Shown here: positions 32,503 through 40,363 of the stretch, piece after piece
Layout: each line of letters begins with the position of its first letter
Numbering within the stretch: the first letter of the stretch is position 1
NCBI GenBank assembly: GCA_963666765.1
Contig: OY762933.1
Location: 2,604,001-2,668,000 of the forward strand
DNA from: Foliamicus sp963666765
Lineage (GTDB): Bacteria; Pseudomonadota; Gammaproteobacteria; Steroidobacterales; Foliamicaceae
Reading direction: 5' to 3'
DNA length: 64,000 nucleotides
Program-made: the position numbers and the translations under genes
Notes under the pieces: model-generated
What the model was told of the DNA's origin: nothing
The model's input: the letters and a program-made list of their open reading frames with translations, nothing else
Database searches by the model: none

Positions 32503-33519
32503 TCATCGCCCCGATGCCCGTTGCGCAGACCGGGCGAACTCAACATGTCTGGCGTGTGTTTCCGCGGTCACTGGAAGGGCAGCCATTGCTATTCTCGCCC
32601 CGATCGCCTCCATCTGCTCGCGCGTCAGGCCTGGACTCGACGGGGCGCTAAGGGAGAAGTCGATGTAGCGGTGCAACTCAGCCAGGCTCATGCAGACTAC
32701 GCCCCGCATTCGCCAGCTGCGGAACCGATTCGCCATATCCTCGTGCTCTTCAAACCGCACGAACTTCTCCGCCGTTTTCAGCTCGGCGTCGCCCACGAAC
32801 ACGGCGACAGGTCGGATTTCCCAAGGGTCAACGACGCCGAGTTGGACCACGGCCCTCGCGTGCCCTTCGTTCTGCAGCAGTGGATTGTAGAAAGAGAACC
32901 GCTTCGACTTGATACCCACCATGCGGGACCAGCGGTCCGCCATATAGGTCTGTGTCCACCGTTGCTGCCCGGGGCTTGCGAATATCCACCCGTTCATGTC
33001 CTTGGTCTCGATCACGAATACGCCACCGGGCGATATGAGGATGTGATCGATCTGTGCCGTGCCTCCCCCGGACGGGAGCAGCACGTCATTGAACATTGGC
33101 CAGTCAGGATAGTGCCTCGTCAACACTGATCGGACCCGGAGCTCGCCGGCGTTTGCCGTCGGCGCGGGTGCCCGAGTTGCCGTAGCGGGTCTCGGACCGT
33201 GCCGATGAGACTCTCCTGTCGGTAACGCGACGCCGGAATCAGGCGCCGAAGTTGGGGCTTTGCGTTTGCGGCGAAACAGAAACAGCAGTAGCGCCAGAAC
33301 GAGTACTCCCCCCATCCACGGGACCCATGCGCCGATCGCTTCGTCCCATCCAGACGAAACCACCGCCTCATGGACGACGATTCTCTGACCCTCTTGCACA
33401 TAGTTCGGTTCTTCGATGCGATTCCATTCCTGCAGTTGCTCGACTGTGACGCCATACTGCGCGGCAATTTCCGAGAGCGATTCTCCCGATTCGACGTACA
33501 CCACTATCGTCTCGCTCAT
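32503..33519 (-). CDS. LysM - transmembrane - NERD domain protein
   Basis: The roughly 338-aa product has three parts. Residues 1-55 are a LysM motif (SGESLSEIAAQYGVTVEQLQ ... YVQEGQRIVV). A single hydrophobic helix follows (WMGGVLVLALLLFLF), then an RKRK stop-transfer stretch. The rest holds a NERD domain: DVLLPSGGGTAQIDHILISP, then GGVFVIETKDMNGWIF. NERD is a nuclease-related domain of the PD-(D/E)XK type, with acidic and lysine residues in IDH and ETK. The start at ATG 33519 gives a clean LysM; an in-frame start at 33570 adds 17 residues. A membrane-tethered nuclease with a peptidoglycan-binding motif facing the other side is unusual and could act at DNA entry. Confidence 0.75.
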   Translation of the reverse strand: MSETIVVYVESGESLSEIAAQYGVTVEQLQEWNRIEEPNYVQEGQRIVVHEAVVSSGWDEAIGAWVPWMGGVLVLALLLFLFRRKRKAPTSAPDSGVALPTGESHRHGPRPATATRAPAPTANAGELRVRSVLTRHYPDWPMFNDVLLPSGGGTAQIDHILISPGGVFVIETKDMNGWIFASPGQQRWTQTYMADRWSRMVGIKSKRFSFYNPLLQNEGHARAVVQLGVVDPWEIRPVAVFVGDAELKTAEKFVRFEEHEDMANRFRSWRMRGVVCMSLAELHRYIDFSLSAPSSPGLTREQMEAIGARIAMAALPVTAETHARHVEFARSAQRASGR

Positions 33520-33594
33520 TGGCCGCGCGCGGTCGCTTCCCTCGGTATCGGCGACACGGATTCGCGACACATACGAGGCTCACCAAGAATTGTT

Positions 33595-34740
33595 CTAATC
33601 AGCCACCGAGATGCCGCCCTGGGACCTCAACCGCCGGTTCAGACGTGCGAGCGGTTCCGAGAATGCTTCCTCCAGCTTGACGATGTGCTGGCACAGCCAC
33701 TCGATCATCGCTGGCCAGTTCTCATCGTCAAAGCCATCGAACGGTTGTGAGTGAGAAATTCGACTCGACTTCTTGTCGTCCAGCCTTTGCCATTGGAGCT
33801 GCGCGCCAAAACGCTCTTCGATTTCCTGCCTCTTCCGTTCGAGCCGATCGTAAATCCATTTGTTCTCGTCCGCCTCAGCGCGCGCGAGGTAAAGTTCAAC
33901 GCGCGCCTCGCTCTTCAAGAAAATCAGGTTGAATCCGCAGCCTGACACACCGGTGGCGCTTGACAACCAGTGGTCCTTGGACGGACTGATGTTGGCGTAT
34001 CGCGCAATGTTGCGGGAGCGCAGTTCCTCCAGCGTCCTTGTCCAGAAAGCCCGCCGCATTTCTTGGCGGCGCTTTTGGGTGCCCTGTACCGACTTTTCTT
34101 CGGATTCCTTCGCCGCCATTCCGATCATGTAGTCCGCCGCCTCGGGTGTCGGGATGATCTGTTGCAGGTCGATCAGCAGCTCCTCCCCGAAGCTGTACGG
34201 CAAAACCCGGAAGCACTGCGCCCGAACCCCGTGTCCGATCAGCCAAAGCACGGTCGCCGTGACTTCCTTGCGGAAGTTCGCCGCGACCAATATCAGCCGT
34301 TGTTCGTTGCCAGCGTTCAGCACCGTGTCGTCGAGATCTTCAACATCGAGGAATTCGCACAGGTTCGCCGCGGCGTTCTGGCCGTTAAACCACCGGTCGA
34401 GGTACTTCTGATAAATCTCGACGATCTCCGCCTTTTTCAGACTGGAGCAATAGGCGACGTACTTGAGCGCCTGCCACACGACATCGCGGCCTGAATCGTC
34501 GAGCTTGTTTTCGATGACCACCAGCCGGCCTTCCTTGTCTAGTGCCAGCAGATCGAGCCGCTCGCGGGTGTTCGCGAAGCCGTCGAATTCCTTCTGGATG
34601 ACCAGAAGTTCCTCGCCAAGCGCCTCCGGCGTTTGCACCAGCCACTCCTGAAGGTGGGGCCGCTCTTGCACGCCCAGATCGACAAAGCGCCGTTTCTCAA
34701 GCCGGACGAGGCGATTCTCCGACAGGTTCACCTTAAACAT
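33595..34740 (-). CDS. DUF4268 protein with NucS-like N-terminal domain
   Basis: The 381-aa product has at residues about 50-100 the stretch RERLDLLALDKEGRLVVIEN followed by KLDDSGRDVVWQALKYVAYC. This is the D-x(n)-E-x-K pattern of PD-(D/E)XK nucleases of the NucS/EndoMS type. The C-terminal part (about 230-370: FWTRTLEELRSRN, VELYLARAEADENKWIYDRL) matches DUF4268. These proteins are frequent in defence and mobile regions, and their function is not settled. The gene lies 76 bases upstream of the LysM-NERD start on the same strand, so DUF4268, LysM-NERD and HhH genes may form one operon. Confidence 0.75.
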   Translation of the reverse strand: MFKVNLSENRLVRLEKRRFVDLGVQERPHLQEWLVQTPEALGEELLVIQKEFDGFANTRERLDLLALDKEGRLVVIENKLDDSGRDVVWQALKYVAYCSSLKKAEIVEIYQKYLDRWFNGQNAAANLCEFLDVEDLDDTVLNAGNEQRLILVAANFRKEVTATVLWLIGHGVRAQCFRVLPYSFGEELLIDLQQIIPTPEAADYMIGMAAKESEEKSVQGTQKRRQEMRRAFWTRTLEELRSRNIARYANISPSKDHWLSSATGVSGCGFNLIFLKSEARVELYLARAEADENKWIYDRLERKRQEIEERFGAQLQWQRLDDKKSSRISHSQPFDGFDDENWPAMIEWLCQHIVKLEEAFSEPLARLNRRLRSQGGISVAD

Positions 34741-34850
34741 AGGGGCTCAAATACTGAGGATGACGGACGGCAGATTATGCCTCCTGGCTGAACCTTCTCA
34801 ATCGCGGATTTGACCGCATCAACCTTACGCGCGACGCGCGGCTAAATCGC

Positions 34851-34899
34851 TCTCGGGCTGCTGGACTACGAGATCTGGAAGCATGGCGCAATGTTGGGT
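34851..34899 (+). pseudogene. Fragment matching the C-terminal end of the HhH-type gene
   Basis: The plus strand reads ALGLLDYEIWKHGAML, nearly the same as the C-terminal RLLDYEIWKYGAMS of the gene at 31729-32496, with the DNA block CTGCTGGACTACGAGATCTG identical in both. It has no start or upstream domain and lies in the opposite orientation. It is probably left from an earlier copy or rearrangement. Confidence 0.55.
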
Positions 34900-35224
34900 G
34901 GAGATCGACAAAAAGACCGGGCTCCAATTGGTCCAGGGGCTGTCTTTGCGGCGACCAAACAATGGCACCGTCACTATCAACTTCGTGTGGCCACCATTGG
35001 ACAGACTGGACCGATGTCACTTCCGCTGAAAGGCGATGTCCCCTGTTGGTGCATTCTCAAAAATAAAGAACCCCGGACAGCCGGAACAAGCTCCGCAGGT
35101 ATCTCCATTGGCGTCTGATAGGGAGAGCATTTGGATAGGGGAAAGCCCAAAAAATTACGCAATTCTCTTCTTTCAGCAGCCCAACACTAGTGAACCTTGG
35201 CAGAGAGGACAAGGGCATGCTCGA

Positions 35225-35269
35225 AGCAGTTATTTCCCGACATCTGTCGTCGAAATACGACCAACTGCT
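35225..35269. other. 45-base imperfect hairpin upstream of the CBASS operon
   Basis: AGCAGTT/AACTGCT forms the base, ATTTC/GAAAT the middle and CGAC/GTCG a closing stem with a four-base loop, with bulges between. It lies about 120 bases before the CD-NTase start. It may be a regulatory RNA element, a protein binding site or an element end. Confidence 0.4.
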
Positions 35270-35390
35270 GCTTAGGGCCTCGCGAAACCGACCCATTGGC
35301 TTCTAGAAGAAAAATTGGTCATAGTTCATATTCTATGGTAACCTTAAAATCTCTTGTGGTCATAATCTTTATACGCATAGGGCCGGACTG

Positions 35391-36335
35391 ATGGAATACA
35401 CAAACAAACAGCTTGAGAACCACGTAAATCGGATAAAGCTGAAGCAACAGCAAAAGTCCTCGTATGCTCAACAGATCGACAATTTGAAGGAGAACGTAGT
35501 CAAGGCTGTGAACTCGATGGAGAACACCAGCGTAATCAAGGTCAAACGTGCAGGTTCATGGAAAAAAGGCACTGCTTTAGCACCGAGAGCAGACCGCCCG
35601 CTTGATGTTGATTTGGTCTTCTACATGGACGTAGAGGAAAACACCTCTTTTGATGCTGAGGAACTCCGAGAGGAGATCATAGAGGTTCTATGTAAAGCCT
35701 ATCCAACCAAGAGCCGCGCTGACTTTTCCGGTGGGCAAAAGACTATTGGAATCGTTTTCCGAGGATCTGGCCTTGAAATCGACATTGTCCCATTTATTCC
35801 CGAAAAAGGTAACACAACATACGGACGACAGCCCCGCAAAAAACTCAATTCTGGTGAATTCAAGACCAGCGTCGACAAGCAGCTCGCGTTCTCGGTTGAT
35901 CTGAAGAGTAAATACCCGATATACACGCCAGTCGTTCGAGTACTAAAGGGGTGGAGAAATTATCAGGAACTGGAGCTTTCTTCGTTTTCGATCGAACTAG
36001 GCGTAGCTCACTTGGCCAAAACCGGAGCACTGACGAACGCTTCCATTTCGTCTGGATTAGTTGCCTTCTTTGAGCTCTTCGGTAACGGCAACCCTATACA
36101 GGTTTTCTTTTCAGGAGCTATTGGATCAAGACCAAATGGCCATCCTTGGATCGCAGATCCAACTAACAATCAAAACAACACCCTCCGGCTATACCAGACG
36201 GACTGGCAGGAGGTAGTAGCGGCTGCCGAAATTGGTTTCGAAACCATTTCATATGCACGAGTAGTCCGCGAGAGCGGCAAAACGTTAACGCTATGGCAAG
36301 AGGTGTTTGGACCTAGCTTTAGGGTAACCGAGTAG
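35391..36335 (+). CDS. CD-NTase (CBASS cyclic oligonucleotide synthase)
   Basis: The 314-aa product has the nucleotidyltransferase core of cGAS/DncV-like enzymes: GSWKKGTAL at residues 55-63, the first two aspartates in RPLDVDLVFYMD (72 and 74) and the third in SGLEIDIVPFIP (131). These enzymes make cyclic di- or trinucleotides on phage infection to activate an effector. HORMA and TRIP13 genes follow within a few bases, which makes this a type III CBASS synthase whose activity is controlled by the HORMA partner. Base composition is clearly AT-richer than the flanking core genes. No strong ribosome binding site is seen before the ATG. Confidence 0.88.
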   Translation: MEYTNKQLENHVNRIKLKQQQKSSYAQQIDNLKENVVKAVNSMENTSVIKVKRAGSWKKGTALAPRADRPLDVDLVFYMDVEENTSFDAEELREEIIEVLCKAYPTKSRADFSGGQKTIGIVFRGSGLEIDIVPFIPEKGNTTYGRQPRKKLNSGEFKTSVDKQLAFSVDLKSKYPIYTPVVRVLKGWRNYQELELSSFSIELGVAHLAKTGALTNASISSGLVAFFELFGNGNPIQVFFSGAIGSRPNGHPWIADPTNNQNNTLRLYQTDWQEVVAAAEIGFETISYARVVRESGKTLTLWQEVFGPSFRVTE

Positions 36336-36340
36336 CAGAG

Positions 36341-36823
36341 ATGATTACAGTAACTCGAACATATACCAAGACGGACATTAGGATTGCATTCGAGATGTTC
36401 GCCGCGGACCTCAATATGCTTGCTCTCCGAACGCAAGCAATGGAGCCAAAGCGGGCTACAGACTGTGCCGCAGATGTTTGTCTTATGGCCCAAGAAGATT
36501 GCGTGACTACGGTTCACGTCCAATTGCTAGACACTAGTGACAAACTCGTAAGGGCACACAGGTATTCGGTAGAGCAAGGTATATGGTCGGACTCGCAACG
36601 CCCCGGGGAAAACAAATGGCCACGGTTGCCGGATGGATTACTGACTGTAATTGTTAAGCCATCTGACACCGTCAAGCTAGACAAACTGAAAACGTCGGGA
36701 AGATTGCGCCTCCAGTGGACGAATTCTAGACTGTCAACTGACTACTCAAGAATGCGAAGCGATGGCAGCAGACTCTATTCCAGTAACACATACGGGTTGC
36801 GGCGCAGCTCGTTCATCAACTGA
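36341..36823 (+). CDS. Bacterial HORMA-domain protein (CBASS type III)
   Basis: The 160-aa product reads VTRTYTKTDIRIAFEMFAAD, then TTVHVQLLDTSDKLVRAHRY and RPGENKWPRLPDGLLTVIV, which fits the bacterial HORMA family found with CD-NTases. HORMA proteins recognise a closure peptide, bind the synthase and switch it on. Only one HORMA gene is present; some type III systems have two. It starts six bases after the CD-NTase stop and is followed by the TRIP13-like ATPase gene. Assignment combines the sequence pattern with the operon context. Confidence 0.78.
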   Translation: MITVTRTYTKTDIRIAFEMFAADLNMLALRTQAMEPKRATDCAADVCLMAQEDCVTTVHVQLLDTSDKLVRAHRYSVEQGIWSDSQRPGENKWPRLPDGLLTVIVKPSDTVKLDKLKTSGRLRLQWTNSRLSTDYSRMRSDGSRLYSSNTYGLRRSSFIN

Positions 36824-36835
36824 AGGTAGAAACCG

Positions 36836-37726
36836 ATGTCTCAAAATACTCTTGACGCACAGATTGAGCTTCCCTCAGGGAACATCAATTCAGTCTGTAG
36901 CACCCTGATCGGCTTTGAGCAACGTTATCAATCGATTAAGAAACACTTGCTCATTGCATTACTTCCGGAAAAGGTAGAGGAGTGGAGCAGGAGATTCCAC
37001 AATGAGGTAATACCACTGTGCGATGTGATTCGACAAAGGTACCCGCTCTTTCTGTTTTGTGGGGACGTTGGGACTGGAAAGACCATCACTGCCGAGTGTG
37101 TAGCGAACCGGTTCACCAGCGATATGGATAAGGAGGGCTTCCTTCTGAAGCTCAGCACACGAGTGAGAGGTCGCGGTCTGCATGGAGAGATGAGCCAGCT
37201 AATTCAGGAAGCGTTTGAGAATCTGAAAACTCAAGCAGGCAAAAGACGCTTATCTTTTCTTTTGATCGACGAGGCCGATTCTATTGCAACTCTTCGAACT
37301 ACTGAGCAAATGCACCAGGAAGAAAAGGCTTCGGTAAACACTCTGATCCAAAAGATAGACAACATACGTGAACTCGGCGGGCGTGCCGTGATTTTTTTGT
37401 GCACCAATCGACCCGACGTGATTGATCAAGCAATTGTCCGCCGGTCAGCGTTAACAGTTCAATTTGACCGTCCTACAAAGAAGGAATGCCTAGACTTGTT
37501 GGCTCACGATCTACGAGGCACCGGGTTATCAGAGCAAGATCTAGATCGCCTCGCGTCTATGACATCGCCCGGAGGCATTCACGGCGACTTCGGGTACACG
37601 TATTCGGACTTTCGTATGCGGTTCCTGCCCGAGGCGCTTGTTAGGTCCTTTCCGAACCAGTCGTTAACTTTTGACGTGTTGGCAGGCGCGATAAAGGCTA
37701 CGCCTCCCAGCCCCAGGATGCTGTGA
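36836..37726 (+). CDS. TRIP13/Pch2-like AAA+ ATPase (CBASS type III)
   Basis: The 296-aa product is a single AAA+ ATPase with Walker A GDVGTGKT (76-83), Walker B FLLIDEADSI (Asp145, Glu146) and the sensor/arginine-finger region FLCTNRPDVIDQAIVRRSAL. In CBASS the TRIP13-like protein opens HORMA proteins and switches the synthase off, preventing false alarms. The length and lack of a large N-terminal domain agree with bacterial Trip13. It is followed almost at once by the effector candidate. Confidence 0.9.
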   Translation: MSQNTLDAQIELPSGNINSVCSTLIGFEQRYQSIKKHLLIALLPEKVEEWSRRFHNEVIPLCDVIRQRYPLFLFCGDVGTGKTITAECVANRFTSDMDKEGFLLKLSTRVRGRGLHGEMSQLIQEAFENLKTQAGKRRLSFLLIDEADSIATLRTTEQMHQEEKASVNTLIQKIDNIRELGGRAVIFLCTNRPDVIDQAIVRRSALTVQFDRPTKKECLDLLAHDLRGTGLSEQDLDRLASMTSPGGIHGDFGYTYSDFRMRFLPEALVRSFPNQSLTFDVLAGAIKATPPSPRML

Positions 37727-37727
37727 A

Positions 37728-38288
37728 GTGAGCAATGACGATAAGACAATGGATCGGGATATTCTCAAGAAACTAAAGAGAAAGGCCGAGCTTTGTCGAT
37801 TCTGTCACTCGGAGATGAGAAGTAGATACACTGTATTTCGGAACCTAAAGGAATTTTCGATAACTCTATTGTCTTTGCTTATTGCCGCGTTGTCTGGACT
37901 TTACTATCGAAATATTCTCGCCAGCGAATACGTGCTTTATGCGATTTTCCTCATCCCGCTCATGGTGGCTCTAATTCAAGCGCTGGACCACACAGTCTTC
38001 CATTGGACAAGCAAGGTTGCCTCCCACCAAGCCGCTGTAACTACATGGGGGAGTTGGATAAGGGAGGTCGACTTTTTGGAACACGATTTTCGTCAACACC
38101 CCAATGTTGAATCTGATCACAAATTTCTGGGCATCGAGAATGCATATCGCAACTGCATGGAAACCACTGGACAAATTCCAAATCGTTTGTTTCTCAAGTA
38201 CAAGCGCGACTTTAGACGGCATTTGCTCAAATCTCAGTCTATAGATCGAATGCAGCTTAGCGATCTTCGCTTTTGGAAACGCATATGA
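37728..38288 (+). CDS. Two-TM SLATT-like membrane protein, likely CBASS effector
   Basis: The 186-aa product has charged N-terminal helices, two transmembrane helices (about 43-60, ITLLSLLIAALSGLYY, and 68-86, YVLYAIFLIPLMVALIQAL) and a helical C-terminal part of about 95 residues with GSWIREVDFLEHDF. This layout is that of SLATT-type proteins, proposed to form pores or disturb the inner membrane when a nucleotide signal is made. It sits where the effector is found in CBASS operons. Type III systems more often use a nuclease effector such as NucC, so this pairing is of interest. The GTG at 37728 is used; an ATG at 37749 is possible. The stop overlaps the next start (ATGA). Confidence 0.7.
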   Translation: MSNDDKTMDRDILKKLKRKAELCRFCHSEMRSRYTVFRNLKEFSITLLSLLIAALSGLYYRNILASEYVLYAIFLIPLMVALIQALDHTVFHWTSKVASHQAAVTTWGSWIREVDFLEHDFRQHPNVESDHKFLGIENAYRNCMETTGQIPNRLFLKYKRDFRRHLLKSQSIDRMQLSDLRFWKRI

Positions 38289-39115
38289 CCGGAAACGAAG
38301 AACAAACGGTAGTACGAATTGAGCGGCTCAGATTCGTTGAATTACTTCTCTATTTCGGTGGGTCTGTCAATCGGGACGATCTAATCAATCGTTTTGGCAT
38401 ATCTAAAGCTACAGCGTCCAATTTGTTGTCTGCATATGGTCAGTTGGCGCCGAACAATTTGACCTACAACGTCCGGCAGAAGCGCTATGAGATCGCGCCT
38501 ACCTTCAAAGCTGTTTTTAGTGGGCGCATGCCCACGGACCGTGTTCCGGTATATACGATTCCTAAACTACATGAACCGATTAGCGACAAAGAGATAGAAA
38601 AACTTGCTCTGATTTCTAGGGCAATACAAGCTGGAAGGTCGCTCTCGGTTGACTATACCTCTGCGTCAAGCGGACGAACGAAGAGAGAGGTTGTTCCGGT
38701 TGCTTTCGGGGACAATCTGCTGCGGTGGCATTTGCGTGCGTTCGATCGCAATCGTCAAAGGTTTTCGGATTTTGTTCTCCAGAGGATCTCTAATGTAGTC
38801 GAGCTTTACGAAGATTCAATTCAACCTTATGAGCACCCAAACAGCGATACGCAATGGCACGCAATTGTCGAACTGAAGCTGCGTGTTCATGCCGAAAATG
38901 TGGATGATGCTTTTTCGTTTGCTCGTGAAGGCGGGGTAGACAGCGTCAAGTTGCGAGCCGCGATGGCCGGATATTTCCTTCAACTTTGGAACGTAGATTG
39001 CTCAGAGAACGCGAAACTGAGGGGGAAGCAGTATCAATACTTGCTCGAAAATTTGGCAGAAGTTTCGGAAATTGCAGACTTGACACTCGCTCCTGGGTAT
39101 AGAGAGAAAGCCTAA
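38285..39115 (+). CDS. WYL-domain regulator of the CapW/BrxR type
   Basis: The 276-aa product has an N-terminal winged helix (RLRFVELLLYFGGSVNRDDL, then FGISKATASNLLSAYGQLAP), a WYL-like central domain (ALISRAIQAGRSLSVDY ... REVVPVAFGDNLLRWHLRAF) and a C-terminal WCX-like extension. CapW and BrxR are repressors of CBASS, BREX and related systems that respond to a signal through WYL. Here the gene is the last of the CBASS operon and overlaps the effector gene by four bases, whereas CapW genes usually lie upstream and divergent. It is probably an autoregulator of the operon. Confidence 0.8.
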   Translation: MTGNEEQTVVRIERLRFVELLLYFGGSVNRDDLINRFGISKATASNLLSAYGQLAPNNLTYNVRQKRYEIAPTFKAVFSGRMPTDRVPVYTIPKLHEPISDKEIEKLALISRAIQAGRSLSVDYTSASSGRTKREVVPVAFGDNLLRWHLRAFDRNRQRFSDFVLQRISNVVELYEDSIQPYEHPNSDTQWHAIVELKLRVHAENVDDAFSFAREGGVDSVKLRAAMAGYFLQLWNVDCSENAKLRGKQYQYLLENLAEVSEIADLTLAPGYREKA

Positions 39116-39267
39116 GTTAGTGTCCTGCCAGTGACCGCCTAGATTTCTAACTGACCCGCTACCGAATTTCTTCACTATTTCGTCGCAGCGGAACCGTGAA
39201 AGTACGCTTTACAAGAAGAAGGCATTTTGGCCCGGATACTTCATTCATATCGAACTAGAGAAAACAA

Positions 39268-40077
39268 ATGAACATAGAGATTCCATCCTACAAGTCACTA
39301 TTCGTAGAAATGTATTTTCGAGATACTCGGCTGAGCTCTGGCACGGCTACGCTGGTAGCAAATGACAAGGAGTCACATTGCGCTCAAATAACAGCTAGGC
39401 ACAACGTAACCGGACGGCATCAAGATACGGGCGAATGTCTGAGTAAGCATGCTTCAGTTCCTGACGGCATTGTTATCTATTTTCATGGGAGAGAAGAATC
39501 AGTTGGCACGAAATGGAAACAGCTCAGACTTCCGCTGTATAGGGATGATGGCTCGCCGTATTGGTTTGAGCATCCCAGACTAGGCGCGAGTGCTGACATT
39601 GTCGCACTAAACCTGAATTGGGGAGACGATATCACCAAGTATCCATATTATTTGGAGACAGACTTGGATAGTGTCAGCATGGTCATTAGCCCTGCGGAAA
39701 CCGTTAGCGTTATCGGATTTCCTTTCGGCCTTTCACATAGTGGGAAATTTCCGATATGGGCGACGGGCTTTATCGCACAAGAGATGAGTCTAGTTTCTGA
39801 TGAGAATCCTGCGTTTCTAATCGACTGTCGAACTCGTCAAGGTCAATCAGGCTCTCCCGTTATTGCATTTCGTACCTCTGGCTATCGCCATATGCACGAA
39901 GGGAGAATAACGACCACTTTGTCAGCAAATAAAGTATGGGAATTCTTAGGTGTCTATTCAGGCCGAGTAAACGCCGAGTCTGACTTAGGGACAGTATGGC
40001 ACGTTAATGCCATAAGGGAACTTCTTTCTGTAGCCGCATTTGATATGGAGAAAAGGGCTAACCCGGCTATCGCATAA
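39268..40077 (+). CDS. Trypsin-like serine protease
   Basis: The 269-aa product has a chymotrypsin-type triad in order: His45 in QITARHNVTG, Asp110 in LGASADIVALNLNW and Ser194 in TRQGQSGSPVIAF, with the oxyanion motif GQSGSP. There is no signal peptide, so it is probably cytoplasmic. Stand-alone trypsin-like proteases occur in many defence regions, often as effectors, but no partner gene is adjacent: the WYL gene ends about 150 bases upstream and dndB begins about 290 bases downstream. The codon use and AT-rich composition resemble the CBASS genes. Confidence 0.8.
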   Translation: MNIEIPSYKSLFVEMYFRDTRLSSGTATLVANDKESHCAQITARHNVTGRHQDTGECLSKHASVPDGIVIYFHGREESVGTKWKQLRLPLYRDDGSPYWFEHPRLGASADIVALNLNWGDDITKYPYYLETDLDSVSMVISPAETVSVIGFPFGLSHSGKFPIWATGFIAQEMSLVSDENPAFLIDCRTRQGQSGSPVIAFRTSGYRHMHEGRITTTLSANKVWEFLGVYSGRVNAESDLGTVWHVNAIRELLSVAAFDMEKRANPAIA

Positions 40078-40099
40078 CCTCCGCCGAACGGCGTGTTCG

Positions 40100-40165
40100 G
40101 GACAACTCGTAGCGTAGCCGTTTCAGTTGTCCTACGAAGCGCGACTGGGAACAACCACTTCGTAG
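40100..40165 (+). other. Two mutually exclusive hairpins after the protease gene
   Basis: GGACAACT (40100-40107) pairs with AGTTGTCC (40125-40132), and CTACGAAG (40132-40139) with CTTCGTAG (40158-40165). The two share a base and could alternate. Together they may end protease transcription or be the remains of a repeat; no T run follows. The rest of the 286-base gap up to dndB holds only the dnd promoter region. Confidence 0.4.
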
Positions 40166-40297
40166 AGCGGTTCAAGCTGAAATTCCATGCTTTCCTGAAC
40201 CGCCTAGGCCGTTAGGTCGCCGGCAATTGGCGAAGCGTGAGCCCCATATCACTGCCCCGGTCACGCGGGACGATGTGATGAGGTTCCCTGCAAATTA

Positions 40298-40347
40298 ACT
40301 TCCTATATGACTTCCAATAACGTCTATAATAACTTCCATGAACTTCC
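40298..40347 (+). promoter_or_regulatory. dnd operon promoter with four ACTTCC direct repeats
   Basis: ACTTCC occurs at 40298, 40310, 40332 and 40342, and a perfect TATAAT -10 box lies between the second and third copies (40325-40330). No good -35 hexamer is present. Repeats on both sides of the -10 suggest an operator for a repressor, possibly DndB itself, which is a known negative regulator of dnd operons. That link is inferred. Confidence 0.55.
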
Positions 40348-40363
40348 AAATATATGAATTCTT

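Larger units (their letters stand above)
34741..35390. other. Noncoding 650-base region between DUF4268 gene and CBASS
   Basis: No convincing gene is present. It holds a short fragment of the HhH-type gene (34851-34899), an imperfect hairpin (35225-35269) and the AT-rich upstream region of the CBASS operon from about 35320. The junction from GC-rich to AT-richer sequence falls inside this stretch. Confidence 0.5.

Noticed and set aside
35391..39115. Retron or reverse transcriptase system
   Set aside because: A hairpin lies upstream, but no reverse transcriptase gene is present; all five genes fit CBASS.
40298..40347. CRISPR-like array in the dnd promoter
   Set aside because: The repeats are only six bases long with unequal spacing; they fit an operator, not an array. 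No CRISPR array was seen anywhere in the window.
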